From an uncultured Brachyspira sp. (GTDB taxonomy: Bacteria > Spirochaetota > Brachyspiria > Brachyspirales > Brachyspiraceae), in the NCBI RefSeq assembly GCF_910588665.1, contig NZ_CAJUPR010000003.1, forward strand, positions 24,199 through 88,198: 64,000 bases of DNA. Direction: 5' to 3'. Every line of letters starts with the position of its first letter. Within the stretch, counting starts at the first letter, position 1. This document shows, one piece after another, positions 1 through 9,361 of the stretch. The notes beneath the pieces are model-generated. The model saw only the letters and a program-made list of their open reading frames with translations. It had not been told where the DNA came from and searched no databases. A program made the position numbers and the translations under genes.

Positions 1-54
1 AATCAAAATAATCAGGATAATCAAAATAATCAGGATAATCAAAATAATCAGGAT
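1..54 (+). repeat. 18-bp tandem repeat encoding Asn/Gln/Asp hexapeptides
   Basis: Three perfect copies of an 18-base unit (AATCAAAATAATCAGGAT) run from 1 to 54 and may continue upstream. Each encodes Asn-Gln-Asn-Asn-Gln-Asp. Because the unit is a multiple of three, copy-number change would lengthen or shorten the protein tail without a frameshift. Confidence 0.9.
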
Positions 55-162
55 AGTAAATCCGATATAGACAGACTCTTAGAATCCTTAAGACAGATGA
101 GAAAAGATAAGGATAACGGAGATCAATATTACGGCGGAGGCAGAATTGATAAGGATTGGTAG
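1..162 (+). CDS. C-terminal end of a BatC-type protein (partial)
   Basis: This is the 3' end of a gene that starts before the window, read in frame 1 and ending with TAG at 160-162. The visible 53 residues begin with an Asn/Gln/Asp hexapeptide repeat, continue with a charged helix (SDIDRLLESLRQMRKDKD) and end in a Gly-Tyr-rich tail. The next two genes look like batD and batE, so this is probably batC, which in spirochaetes and Bacteroidetes is a TPR protein of the aerotolerance operon. The TPR part itself is not visible, so the identity rests on gene order. Its stop lies 17 bases inside batD, consistent with translational coupling. Confidence 0.55.
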   Translation, partial: NQNNQDNQNNQDNQNNQDSKSDIDRLLESLRQMRKDKDNGDQYYGGGRIDKDW

Positions 163-1849
163 TATATTTATAAAGACTGTATATGTAATATTATTTATTA
201 CCTATTCATCTTTATTTCCGCAGGCAAATATTAATTCAAAAATATCGGACAGTAAAATAGGAGTAGGTGAAATATTTACTTTATCGGTAACAATAGATGA
301 TAGTTCTGCAAGTGTTTTAATAGATGATATTGACGGGCTTGTTCTTAGAGGAACATCTCAGAGTATGAATATGATGTATTCTTCAGGAACATTTAAATCT
401 ATAAAGACATATAATTTTACTTATGCAGCCAATAAAGAAGGAGTTTATAAATTTGATAATATAAAAGTTAAAGTAAATAACAGAACATATATATCAGATC
501 CTGTGCAAATAGAAGTGACGGACTATCCTATCAGAAACAGAAATGATAATTATACTCCCAGCGGAAATAGATTTGATGATTTTCTGAATTATGCGGACGA
601 TATATATGTTGATAATAATATAAATAAAAAAGAAGTATATTTATATGAGCCAGTATATATAACACAGAAGGCATATACTCATATACCAGTTTCGGTTCTT
701 GGATTTTCTAAAATACAGGATAGAACCGATTTTATTTCTTATTCTGATTCGTCTGAATATAATTCTTTTACCGAAATAATAGACGGAAAAAGATTAAATG
801 TTATATCATTAAAAAAAGAAGTTTTATATCCTGTAAAAATAGGGGTAAAAACTATATTAACCACTCCTTTTATATTTGAAAAAAATGGTACTATTTATGA
901 CAGAGTGCAGTACGGAGAAGAGAGAATTGAGATAAATGTTCTGCCGCTGCCTGATAAAAAAGGTTTTGATAATTTTTCAGGAGGAGTAGGAAATTTTGTT
1001 TTTAATGTTAAGTCTGATAAAACAAATGTTTCCGTAGGAGAGAATGTTTTGATAACAATAGAGGTGTTCGGAGAAGGAAATACATCTGTAATAACAATGC
1101 CTGAAATTAATAATGATATTATAAATTATTTTTCCGTATATCAGCCTAAAATCTATGAAACAAATTGGTTTGATGATAATAAAATAATCAGTAAAAAAAT
1201 AAAAGAGTATATTTTAGTCGCTAAAAATGAGGGAAGCGCTTCAATTTCAAATATTAATTTCTGTTATTTTTCCGTAAATGATAGGGCATATACTAATATA
1301 TATTCTGCGTCTATTAATTTAAAAGTATTGGGAAATAAAATAGATGCTGATTCATTTGCGGATAATAACGGCGATGTAATTAATGCTGTATCAATAAGAA
1401 ATAATTTAAGCGAAAATAAAAATTTTAAAATACTCAGTATTAATATAATATATTTTTACATAGCATTATTGATTATTGTATCTTTATTGATTTATAATGC
1501 TGAAAAAATTAATAATATAAAATTATTATTTTCATCAAAAAATGATAAAGATAATAATTTTAAAAGCATACTGCAGTTATATAATTTAAATGACAGAAAA
1601 GAGTATTGCAAATCTGTAGAAAATATTTTATTAACAGCAGTAAAAAATAAATTTAACTTAAAAGATGATAATGCTCTGTATGAGAGATTAAGCGGTTATA
1701 TTGATAATGAAAAAACTGAAAAAATTAAAGATATAATTAATAAATGCAATTTTGAATTATATTCAGGAAAATCATTTGAAAATGAAGATTATCATACCGA
1801 TGCTTTTGAGCTTGTCAAATATATAAAAGAATTAAAAATAAAAAAATAA
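146..1849 (+). CDS. batD: BatD-family membrane protein (aerotolerance operon)
   Basis: The 567-residue protein has an N-terminal signal or anchor segment (about residues 8-24), a long exported beta-rich region, and one transmembrane helix near residues 432-452 followed by a cytoplasmic tail of about 110 residues. This is the layout of BatD/oxygen-tolerance proteins. The Bat operon is linked in Bacteroides and Leptospira to aerotolerance and envelope stress, with unknown biochemistry. The start is TTG, chosen because GGAGG at about 136-140 sits at good distance and because signal-peptide-like sequence follows at once. It overlaps the upstream gene by 17 bases and batE follows 24 bases later. 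Family assignment rests on architecture and context. Confidence 0.75.
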   Translation: MIRIGSIFIKTVYVILFITYSSLFPQANINSKISDSKIGVGEIFTLSVTIDDSSASVLIDDIDGLVLRGTSQSMNMMYSSGTFKSIKTYNFTYAANKEGVYKFDNIKVKVNNRTYISDPVQIEVTDYPIRNRNDNYTPSGNRFDDFLNYADDIYVDNNINKKEVYLYEPVYITQKAYTHIPVSVLGFSKIQDRTDFISYSDSSEYNSFTEIIDGKRLNVISLKKEVLYPVKIGVKTILTTPFIFEKNGTIYDRVQYGEERIEINVLPLPDKKGFDNFSGGVGNFVFNVKSDKTNVSVGENVLITIEVFGEGNTSVITMPEINNDIINYFSVYQPKIYETNWFDDNKIISKKIKEYILVAKNEGSASISNINFCYFSVNDRAYTNIYSASINLKVLGNKIDADSFADNNGDVINAVSIRNNLSENKNFKILSINIIYFYIALLIIVSLLIYNAEKINNIKLLFSSKNDKDNNFKSILQLYNLNDRKEYCKSVENILLTAVKNKFNLKDDNALYERLSGYIDNEKTEKIKDIINKCNFELYSGKSFENEDYHTDAFELVKYIKELKIKK

Positions 1850-1873
1850 ATTAATATAGGCTTAATAAATTTA

Positions 1874-2551
1874 ATGAAAAAAATAATTATAATATTTTTA
1901 CTCTTTCAATCGTATTTTCTATACGGCTTTGAAAATACGGATTTGAATTATCTGAACACTTTATTTGAAAATGCTAATAATCTTTATAATGACGGAAAAT
2001 ATTTAGATGCTAATTATATGTATAGGGATATTGTATCTTCCAATTTAATTTCAAAGAGTTTATATTATAATTTAGCTTCTTCCTATGCGGCTATAGGAAG
2101 CAACGGTTATGCTGTTCTTTATTATGAAAAGGCTTTGAATATATCTCCTTTTGATAAAGAAATAAAGGCTATGATAAAATCATTAACAGGAAATAATAAT
2201 TATAATTCTCAGATTATTGTTATTATGTATATTTTTTTAATATTATTTTTAGTATTTTTTACTTTGCTTATAGTTTTTATAATAAAGAATAGGAAAATCA
2301 GCAGACTTTTATTAGTATTATCTTTAATATTTTTTATTCTTTATTTTATTTTTTATAATAATTTAAACTCTGACTATGTAGTAACTGTAAATAATGTTAA
2401 TCTCTATAAGGGAAGCAGTACAAAATCAGATATAATTTCTCAAATATCCGAAGGCGAGAAATTGTTAGTTGCTGAAGAATATGAAAATTGGTATTATGTT
2501 AAAGGGAATTTTAAAGGCTGGATAAATAAAAAATATGCTGAAAAAATATAG
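1874..2551 (+). CDS. batE: BatE-like TPR and SH3-domain membrane protein
   Basis: The 225-residue protein has a signal peptide (about 1-18), TPR-type helices (about 25-100, with the typical pattern ending in YYEKALNISP), two transmembrane helices (about 113-136 and 143-161), and a C-terminal bacterial SH3-like domain (about 168-225, VNNVNLYKGSSTKSD to the Gly-Trp core near the end). TPR plus SH3 is the architecture of BatE. It lies 24 bases after batD and probably works with it at the inner membrane. The SH3 part probably faces the periplasm and may bind peptidoglycan or a partner protein. No strong Shine-Dalgarno is seen, so coupling to batD is likely. Confidence 0.75.
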   Translation: MKKIIIIFLLFQSYFLYGFENTDLNYLNTLFENANNLYNDGKYLDANYMYRDIVSSNLISKSLYYNLASSYAAIGSNGYAVLYYEKALNISPFDKEIKAMIKSLTGNNNYNSQIIVIMYIFLILFLVFFTLLIVFIIKNRKISRLLLVLSLIFFILYFIFYNNLNSDYVVTVNNVNLYKGSSTKSDIISQISEGEKLLVAEEYENWYYVKGNFKGWINKKYAEKI

Positions 2552-2625
2552 AAGAGTAAATTATTAATATTTTTATTTATCTGCAATTTTATTAAATTAA
2601 GACATTTTATTATAAGGAAAATGGT

Positions 2626-3684
2626 ATGCAGAAAATAGCGGTTGGAATGAGTGCGGGAGTGGATTCTACTACTGCGGCAAAGCTTTTAAAAGAGCAGGGC
2701 AATAAAGTTTTCGGAGTCAGCATGCTTCTTTGGAACGGCGACAACAGAGCTCCTTTAAAAGGTTCCTGTTATAGTCCTTCTCAGTTAAATATGGCGGAAG
2801 AATGTAAAAGGTATGCTGAGGCTATAGGCATAGATTATTATGCATTTGATATAAGCGATATTTTTCAGAAAAAAGTTATAGATTATGTTTCAGAATCTTA
2901 TAAAAAAGGACTTACTCCAAACCCATGTATTATGTGTAATAGTCAGATTAAGTTTATGGCTTTATTTGAAGCTATAGAAAAGCAAGGCTTGGAATTTGAT
3001 AAATTTGCAACAGGGCATTATGCAGGTATTAAATATGATGAAAAAACTAAAAGATATCTTTTATTAAGAGGAAAAAATTTAATAAAAGATCAGTCATATT
3101 TTTTATACAGACTTACTCAAAATCAATTGTCAAAAATAATTTTTCCTATGTATGAAAATACAAAAGAAGATACCAGAAATATGGCAAGAAAATACAATTT
3201 AGAAGTATCTGAGAAAAGCGAAAGTCAGGATTTTTTTGCAGGCGAGTATCATAGATTGTTTGATGAGGATAAAGAAGGCTTTATAATAAATATAGATACT
3301 AATGAAATATTGGGAAAGCATAAAGGAATATGGCATTATACGGTAGGGCAGAGAAAGGGACTCGGTATAGCATATAAAGAACCGTTGTTTATAATATCAT
3401 TAGACAGTGCAACAAATACAGTTTATGTCGGAAATAAGAGTCATACTTTTGTTGATGAAGTTACAATATATGATTCTAATTGGATAGCTGAGCCTGTACA
3501 AAAAGAATTTGAAGCTTTAGTAAAAACAAGAAGTGCCCATAAAGGCAGTATGGCAAGGGTAATACCTATAGAAGAAAATATAATCAGAATAAAATTTTTT
3601 GAGCCTGCTGGAATAGTTGCTAAAGGTCAGTCATGCGTATGTTATGATGAAGATATAGTCTTATGCGGAGGAATAGTTTATTAA
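2626..3684 (+). CDS. mnmA: tRNA-specific 2-thiouridylase MnmA, CxxC variant
   Basis: The enzyme makes 2-thiouridine at wobble position 34 of tRNA Lys, Glu and Gln. The PP-loop that binds ATP is SAGVDS at residues 9-14, the family block GHYA is near 133, and HYTVGQRKGLG marks the central domain. The length (352 residues) is normal. Two points are odd. The usual NPDxxCN motif reads NPCIMCN (C101 and C104), a CxxC, and the usual second catalytic cysteine after SQD is missing (SQDFFAGEY). This resembles sulfur-transfer enzymes such as TtuA that use an iron-sulfur cluster. A CVC sits near the C-terminus (337-339). AAGGAAA precedes the ATG. The gene stands 74 bases after batE. Confidence 0.85.
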   Translation: MQKIAVGMSAGVDSTTAAKLLKEQGNKVFGVSMLLWNGDNRAPLKGSCYSPSQLNMAEECKRYAEAIGIDYYAFDISDIFQKKVIDYVSESYKKGLTPNPCIMCNSQIKFMALFEAIEKQGLEFDKFATGHYAGIKYDEKTKRYLLLRGKNLIKDQSYFLYRLTQNQLSKIIFPMYENTKEDTRNMARKYNLEVSEKSESQDFFAGEYHRLFDEDKEGFIINIDTNEILGKHKGIWHYTVGQRKGLGIAYKEPLFIISLDSATNTVYVGNKSHTFVDEVTIYDSNWIAEPVQKEFEALVKTRSAHKGSMARVIPIEENIIRIKFFEPAGIVAKGQSCVCYDEDIVLCGGIVY

Positions 3685-3701
3685 ATTTACTTTTGCATAT
3701 T

Positions 3702-3731
3702 TTGACGGTTATATTTTTATTGTTTTATTAT
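3702..3731 (+). promoter_or_regulatory. candidate sigma-70 promoter for the thioredoxin gene
   Basis: TTGACG (3702-3707) and TATTAT (3726-3731) are separated by 18 bases, upstream of the ATG at 3772. A second -10-like TATAAT at 3742-3747 could serve instead. The region is very AT-rich, so chance matches are likely. Confidence 0.35.
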
Positions 3732-3771
3732 AAAAATATTTTATAATAGTGTATAATTAAGGAGAGCATTT

Positions 3772-4599
3772 ATGAATAGAAATATATTAATGATTTTAAT
3801 AATATTATTCGTATCTATTGTATCTTGCAGTAATGCCAATGCTGAAATAAAATGGGAAAAAGATTTATCCGCTGCAATGAAAAAAGCCAAAGATAAAAAT
3901 CTGCCTATAATGATAGATGTTTATACCGATTGGTGTACTTGGTGTAAGGAATTAGATAAAAGCACTTATACAAATAAAGATGTTATAAGTATTGCAAATA
4001 AAATGGTTTGCATAAAGCTTAATCCTGAAACATCAAAAGAAGGTTCAGAGATAGCTAAAAAATATGGTGTTCAGGGTTATCCTACAATACTTTTTATAAA
4101 TGCGGACGGTTTAATATTGGAAAATGTGGGAGGATATGTTGAAGCTGATAAATTTATGCCTTATATGAAAAATGCTTTAGAAAAATTAAATAAAATTAAT
4201 ATTGTTTTAGCAAGCAAAGGTCCTAGTTTGGAAAAATTAGATTTATATATGGAATCTGGAAATGAAGAAGAATCAAAAAAAATATATGATGCCTTGATTG
4301 AAAATAATGCGGTATCTAAAGAAAGAATGCCTAAATATCTTCTAGGATTTGGCCTAATGAGAGCTCAAAAAAATGATTATAAAAAAGCCAATGAATATTT
4401 TGATTCTATTATAAAAGACTATCCTAAATCCGAAGAAGTGTATATGGCGCATTATTATAAGGCTGTTACTATGGTGCTTGCAGGAGAGAAAGACGAGCCT
4501 AAAAAATATTTAGAAGAATTAATTGATGATGTTAAAACTCCTGACAATATGAAGGCTCAGTACGAAATTTTATTATCATATATAAATGAAAGCAATTAA
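3772..4599 (+). CDS. lipoprotein thioredoxin-fold protein with TPR tail
   Basis: The 275-residue exported protein has a lipoprotein signal peptide ending in IVSC (lipid-anchored Cys19). A thioredoxin domain (about 28-140) follows, with the redox motif WCTWC (C55, C58), and the cis-Pro in the segment GYPTILF. This resembles the thioredoxin-like DsbD-gamma and DUF255 type. The C-terminal part (about 150-275) is helical with TPR character. It probably reduces or isomerises disulfides of envelope proteins, held on a membrane face by the lipid. The start has GGAG six bases upstream of the ATG. A glycosyltransferase follows after 25 bases. The natural partner is not visible here. Confidence 0.75.
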   Translation: MNRNILMILIILFVSIVSCSNANAEIKWEKDLSAAMKKAKDKNLPIMIDVYTDWCTWCKELDKSTYTNKDVISIANKMVCIKLNPETSKEGSEIAKKYGVQGYPTILFINADGLILENVGGYVEADKFMPYMKNALEKLNKINIVLASKGPSLEKLDLYMESGNEEESKKIYDALIENNAVSKERMPKYLLGFGLMRAQKNDYKKANEYFDSIIKDYPKSEEVYMAHYYKAVTMVLAGEKDEPKKYLEELIDDVKTPDNMKAQYEILLSYINESN

Positions 4600-4624
4600 T
4601 TATTTTAAATGCAGTTAAAAAGAT

Positions 4625-5623
4625 ATGATTAGCATAATAATACCAGTTTATAATGTATCTGAATATTTAAGAGCCTGTTTAAATAGCGTAATCAATCAAA
4701 CATATAAAGAGTTGGAAATAATATGCATCAATGACGGATCTTCAGATGATTCTCTTGATATATTAAAAGAATATGCCTGTAAAGAAAAGAGAATAATAGT
4801 AATAGATAAGAAAAATGAGGGAGTATCCGCCGCCAGAAATGACGGTATAGAAAAAGCAAGAGGCGAATATATATTTTGCATAGACAGTGATGATTATATT
4901 GATAATGATTTTATTGAGGTTTTTTATAATAATGCTGAAAAAAATAACAGCGATTTGGTAGTATTAAGCAATTTTTGGAGTTTAGATAAAAGAGTAAATA
5001 AAGATTATCATTCAGCACTTCCTACATGTTCAATGTTTATAAGAAAATCATTATTGGATAATTATAAATATCTGAGATATCCTTTAAATATTCAGCCCGG
5101 AGAAGACGGCATATTTTCTCATAAACTTTTAATGTATGCAAAAAATGTTAGTTTTGAATATAATACAAATTATCATTATGTTAAAAGAGAGAATCAGGAT
5201 TCAAAACGCGCAGTAAAAGAGCCTAAAATACTATTAAATGCTATACCTAAATGGCTTGAATTATTGGAAGATTTTTACAGTAAATATGATTTTTGGGAAA
5301 GCAGATCTTTATCATTTGCAAAGTATATTGAAGGCGAGGCATTTTTAGCTTTCAGAACAAAAAATTTTAATGCGGAAGATGAGAGAAAAGTTTTTAATAT
5401 TATAAAAAATACTTTAAATAAAGCTTTAAAAAATATTAATAAAGAGTATTATAAATATTTTTCTGAAGATTTTATTATTTTTATAGAATCTGAGACAATC
5501 AAAGAGTATTACAGCAAAATAAAATACAGGTATAATTATATAAGATTAAAAATATTTAATAAAGATATATCAATACGCTACAAAGAAAACAGATATAATT
5601 ATTATAAAAATGATAATTTATGA
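4625..5623 (+). CDS. family 2 glycosyltransferase
   Basis: The N-terminal GT-A domain (about 1-110) shows the hallmarks of family 2 transferases: SIIIPVYN at residues 2-9, CINDGSSDDS at about 34-43, the segment NEGVSAARNDGI, and the metal-binding DSDDYID at about 87-93. The C-terminal 200 residues are helical and rich in Tyr, Lys and Asn. It has no transmembrane helix, so it would act on the cytoplasmic face of the membrane, adding a sugar to a lipid or polysaccharide acceptor. The acceptor and sugar cannot be predicted. It follows the thioredoxin gene by 25 bases, with a weak ribosome-binding site. Confidence 0.8.
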   Translation: MISIIIPVYNVSEYLRACLNSVINQTYKELEIICINDGSSDDSLDILKEYACKEKRIIVIDKKNEGVSAARNDGIEKARGEYIFCIDSDDYIDNDFIEVFYNNAEKNNSDLVVLSNFWSLDKRVNKDYHSALPTCSMFIRKSLLDNYKYLRYPLNIQPGEDGIFSHKLLMYAKNVSFEYNTNYHYVKRENQDSKRAVKEPKILLNAIPKWLELLEDFYSKYDFWESRSLSFAKYIEGEAFLAFRTKNFNAEDERKVFNIIKNTLNKALKNINKEYYKYFSEDFIIFIESETIKEYYSKIKYRYNYIRLKIFNKDISIRYKENRYNYYKNDNL

Positions 5624-5635
5624 TAATTCTGCATA

Positions 5636-5664
5636 TTTACAATTATATTAATTTTTTATATAAT
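5636..5664 (+). promoter_or_regulatory. candidate promoter of the DUF362 gene
   Basis: TTTACA (5636-5641) and TATAAT (5659-5664) with a 17-base spacer lie 32 bases before the ATG at 5696. Confidence 0.5.
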
Positions 5665-5695
5665 ATTAATACATTTTTAATTTAAAGGTAATATT

Positions 5696-6826
5696 ATGAG
5701 CAAAGTTGCTGTAATAAAATGCGAGAATTATAATTTTGAAGAAGTTAAAGCTTCTATAAAAAGAGCTATAAACTTGCTTGGGGGCATAGATTTATTTGTC
5801 AAAGAACATGATAAAGTATTATTAAAACCCAACTTACTTGCAGCCGAAACTGCCGACAGATCGGTTACAACTCACCCTGTAGTTTTTGAGGCGGCTGCAT
5901 CGATATTTCAGGAAAAAAATACAGAGATTTTCTACGGAGATTCACCCGGCATCGGACATGGCAGCAGCGTGGCATTAAAGTCTGGCATAGATGAAGCAGC
6001 TAATAAATTAAATGTAAAATATGCTGATTTTGAAGAACCTATAGGAGTTTCTTATGAAAATGGGGTGCAGGAAAAGAGTTTTACAATATCAAAGCCTGTC
6101 AGGGAAGCCGATGTAATAATAAGCCTACCTAAATTAAAATCGCATGCCCTTACAACTATGACAGGTGCCGTAAAAAATCAATTCGGATGCATACCAGGTT
6201 TCAGAAAAGCCGAGTATCATTTAAAGCTTCCAGACTTTGAAGATTTTTCAACTATGCTTCTTGATTTGAATAAACTTGTTAATCCTAAGCTTTATATAAT
6301 GGACGGAATTTTAGCTATGGAGGGAAACGGACCTAGAAACGGAAGTCCTAAAAAAGTAAATGCATTAATAGTATCTGCAGATGCTGTGGCGCTTGATTAT
6401 GTTGCTTCAGAAATAATATCTTTTGATTATAATACCATACCGACTTTGAAAATGGGTTTTAAACATTGCTTTTCAAATAAAGATGATATTGAGGTATTGG
6501 GAGACGGAATAGAAAGCGTAAAGGTGCATGATTTTAAAAAGCCGCATAAAGGTATTGGAATAGGAAGAAGCTTAATGAAGTTAAGTAAATTTCCTATTAT
6601 AAAAAAAATTTTTTCCTTTATTATACCGAAGCCTGTTATAGAAAAAAATAAATGCTTAAAATGCGGCGTATGCGTTAAGGTATGTCCTGTAACACCTTTA
6701 GCACTTAATTTTGAAAAAAAAGGGGCTGATTATCCTCCTAAATATTATTATAAAAACTGCATATCATGCTACTGCTGTCAGGAATTATGCCCTCATAAGG
6801 CTATAGTATTAAAAAGAAAATTTTAA
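5696..6826 (+). CDS. DUF362 protein with two [4Fe-4S] ferredoxin motifs
   Basis: The 376-residue protein has an N-terminal DUF362 domain (about 1-300, with KVLLKPNLL near residue 45 and the family block LPKLKSHALT near 145) and a C-terminal ferredoxin domain with two clusters, CLKCGVCVKVCP and CISCYCCQELCP (about 320-370). It has no signal peptide. DUF362 proteins are common in anaerobes, and their substrate is unknown. The cysteines imply electron transfer. AAAGG precedes the ATG, and the gene appears to be transcribed alone from the promoter at 5636. fliD follows 129 bases later. Confidence 0.8.
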   Translation: MSKVAVIKCENYNFEEVKASIKRAINLLGGIDLFVKEHDKVLLKPNLLAAETADRSVTTHPVVFEAAASIFQEKNTEIFYGDSPGIGHGSSVALKSGIDEAANKLNVKYADFEEPIGVSYENGVQEKSFTISKPVREADVIISLPKLKSHALTTMTGAVKNQFGCIPGFRKAEYHLKLPDFEDFSTMLLDLNKLVNPKLYIMDGILAMEGNGPRNGSPKKVNALIVSADAVALDYVASEIISFDYNTIPTLKMGFKHCFSNKDDIEVLGDGIESVKVHDFKKPHKGIGIGRSLMKLSKFPIIKKIFSFIIPKPVIEKNKCLKCGVCVKVCPVTPLALNFEKKGADYPPKYYYKNCISCYCCQELCPHKAIVLKRKF

Positions 6827-6955
6827 AAAATATTATTAAAATTAAGATTGATTTTTTATATTCTTCCGATAATTTAAGAAAATATTTATTTTTACAAAAT
6901 TATTAAAATTCTAGTTTTATATATAATATATATTATTTTAAGGGGATATATTTTT

Positions 6956-9157
6956 ATGGCAACAAGCGAAGCTTTCCTTGATGAAGTATATAAAAATGCT
7001 GTGGAGGCTGAGGTAAATAAAAGAAGCACTACTCTTTCTAATTTGGCGGATAATGCTAGAGATTATCAGAGAGAAATTTCAGCTTATGAAGATTTAAAAG
7101 CCAGATTGGATACGCTTTCTTCGGCTTCAAAAGAGCTTTACGGATTTCGTTCTCCTTTTAAAAAATATATAGGTACTGGCGACGGAATACCAGACTATTT
7201 TACCGTTACAGCTAACAGACTTGCAAATACTACATCCTATGATATAGCCGTTAAAGATATAGCTGCAAGTCAGAAGTTTTCTTCAAAAGCTTTTAATATG
7301 TCTGATACTTTGCCTGCAGGAAAAATAGTTTTAAAAATAGGAGAGGAAGAAACATCTGTAGATTTTGCAGGCGGAAGTTTGGTAAATCTTCAAAAATCTA
7401 TAGATAAGGCTTTCGGCAAAAAAATAAAGACCACAATAACTCAGAAATCTAGAAATTTACAAGTTCTTACTGTAGATTTAGTAAAAACAGGTTCTAAAAA
7501 TATAGTGGAGGTTGTAAGCGATGATTCTGGAATATTGAAAGAACTTAATATGTTTACAAGAAGACCTTACAGATATTTAGGGCATATATTTAATCAGCAG
7601 TTATTGAATAAATGGGAAGATGAGTCTGATAATTTAACTACCAATTACATAGTAAAAAATGACTTTATAGTATTGCAGGGAGAAAATAAATTATCTATTC
7701 CTTTGCATAGAGAAGCAGAGGCAAATGAAAATATTGCTTTGTCAATAACTGCTAGGGTGTCAGATAATTTAGATGAAGAAGAAGTCCCTGTTATGCCTCC
7801 TACGGTTGATTTATCTATTCCAGACACGGGAGTAACTTTTAATAAGATAGACAGCGTAAAATATAAGGATGTTGAATTATACGGTGAGGGATTGTCTCCT
7901 GCTGATAGTTCAAGAACTTTTGAAGATATAAAAAAATACAAGGACGCTTTGGAGGCTGAGCGTAAAGCTAAGGAAGGAGCAGAGGCTGAAGCGCCTGAAC
8001 CTATAGATGCCGCAGGATTTAATTCTGAAATAATAGGTGTTAAATATATTAATAAATCGGGAGATGAGGCTGAAAAGTTTTTTGCTTTGCCTACCGTAAG
8101 TTCATCTTGGCAGAGGCTTAATATTCCTATAGGCGGGCAGTTCGAACCTGAAGATGTTATTACGGAAATTGTGCTTATCAATAAGAATTCGGGATATAAT
8201 GTATTTTATAAAGATTTATTATTGGAGGATATGGGTAAAGAGGAAGATGCTCCTAATTATTTGGTGTCTGAGGCAGCTGATGCCAGAGCTTCTATTGACG
8301 GCGTTGATGTTCTCAGTGATACTAATGAATTTAATGATGTGGTTAATGGCATAAATATAACAGCCAAAAAAGTTACTCCTAATGCATTTGCTACTACAAT
8401 TCAGGTTGACAGAGAAAATGTTGTGGATGCAATAGTAAACTTTATTAGGGCATATAATGAAGTTATAGACCTTTTAAATGATACTACCCAAAGACCTTTA
8501 AGCAGAGATATAAGAGACAGTCTTGAAAACATGAACAGAACTGATTTAAATGACTTGGCTACTACTTTGGCTATAGACTTCAATTCTGATATGACAGATT
8601 CTGCATTAAGAAAGAAACTTTATTTTGTCGGAGTATTCAGCGGAAATACTTTAGTAAATAATATTTCTCAAAGAGTCAGAATGATAGTTGCCGATTCTTA
8701 TGAAACGGATTATGGTGAGGAATTAGCTCTTCTTGACCAAATAGGCATAAACAGAGGTAATGCAGGCGATGAATGGGCTAAAGTAAAAAAGGGATTTCTG
8801 CAGGTTGATGAAGAAAAGTTTATGAATAAAATAGAAACCCAAATGGATGGTGTGGAAGAATTGTTTTCTAATGATATAACGGGCGATGATATCCCAGATA
8901 CAGGTGTAGCTTATACTATGAGCGATTTTATTACTCCTTATTCTCAGACTCGGGGTATAGTTGAAAACAGCATAGCGGTAACAAGAAACAGATTAAATGA
9001 TAATAAAAGAAGAATGGATGCCGAAAGAGATAAAATAGAAGAGTACAGACAGCAAAGACTTGCTTCATATTATAGAATGCAGTCTGAATTGCAGCAGGCG
9101 GAGATAGAGAGAAAGAGACTTGAATCTTCTCTAAATCAGAATACGGGTAACAATTAA
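6956..9157 (+). CDS. fliD: flagellar filament cap protein FliD (hook-associated protein 2)
   Basis: FliD caps the growing flagellar filament and folds flagellin subunits into place. In spirochaetes the filament lies in the periplasm. The protein (733 residues) has the expected coiled-coil ends, the N-terminal part including RSPFKKYIGTGD and the family segment AASQKFSSKAF near residues 100-110, and a heptad-rich C-terminus (about 675-725). It is longer than enterobacterial FliD (under 500 residues) because of central insertions, including an acidic Ala/Glu-rich stretch near 325-350. Start: AAGGGG 9 bases upstream of the ATG. No flagellar neighbours are nearby. A CCGATAA at 6866 suggests sigma-28 control, but the -35 does not fit well. 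Confidence 0.85.
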   Translation: MATSEAFLDEVYKNAVEAEVNKRSTTLSNLADNARDYQREISAYEDLKARLDTLSSASKELYGFRSPFKKYIGTGDGIPDYFTVTANRLANTTSYDIAVKDIAASQKFSSKAFNMSDTLPAGKIVLKIGEEETSVDFAGGSLVNLQKSIDKAFGKKIKTTITQKSRNLQVLTVDLVKTGSKNIVEVVSDDSGILKELNMFTRRPYRYLGHIFNQQLLNKWEDESDNLTTNYIVKNDFIVLQGENKLSIPLHREAEANENIALSITARVSDNLDEEEVPVMPPTVDLSIPDTGVTFNKIDSVKYKDVELYGEGLSPADSSRTFEDIKKYKDALEAERKAKEGAEAEAPEPIDAAGFNSEIIGVKYINKSGDEAEKFFALPTVSSSWQRLNIPIGGQFEPEDVITEIVLINKNSGYNVFYKDLLLEDMGKEEDAPNYLVSEAADARASIDGVDVLSDTNEFNDVVNGINITAKKVTPNAFATTIQVDRENVVDAIVNFIRAYNEVIDLLNDTTQRPLSRDIRDSLENMNRTDLNDLATTLAIDFNSDMTDSALRKKLYFVGVFSGNTLVNNISQRVRMIVADSYETDYGEELALLDQIGINRGNAGDEWAKVKKGFLQVDEEKFMNKIETQMDGVEELFSNDITGDDIPDTGVAYTMSDFITPYSQTRGIVENSIAVTRNRLNDNKRRMDAERDKIEEYRQQRLASYYRMQSELQQAEIERKRLESSLNQNTGNN

Positions 9158-9269
9158 TTTTATTTATAAAAATTACTGCTATAAATTTATTTTTTAATGG
9201 TTATTATATCATCTTAAATATAATATTTCTTTATAATACTAAATTTTTTTATTGATAATTTAATTTTTT

Positions 9270-9297
9270 AATCTTACAATTAAGATTGATTTTTTTT
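9270..9297 (+). terminator. intrinsic terminator after fliD
   Basis: A 7-bp stem AATCTTA (9270-9276) and TAAGATT (9281-9287) with a CAAT loop is followed by GA and an eight-T run. The stem is AT-rich, so the strength is uncertain. Confidence 0.5.
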
Positions 9298-9361
9298 ATT
9301 TAATATTATAATATATTTTAAATATTAAAACATATAAATAATTTTAAGGAAATGTAAAATT

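Noticed and set aside
6842..6872. Possible sigma-28 promoter for fliD: TTAAGATT upstream of TCCGATAA
   Set aside because: The -35-like and -10-like parts are separated by 15 bases instead of about 11, and the -10 lacks the leading G. CCGATAA alone is weak evidence.
7645..8181. Leftward 178-codon open frame inside fliD
   Set aside because: It is a shadow of fliD: the sense frame has the matching domains and the reverse product is Ser-rich with no start signal.
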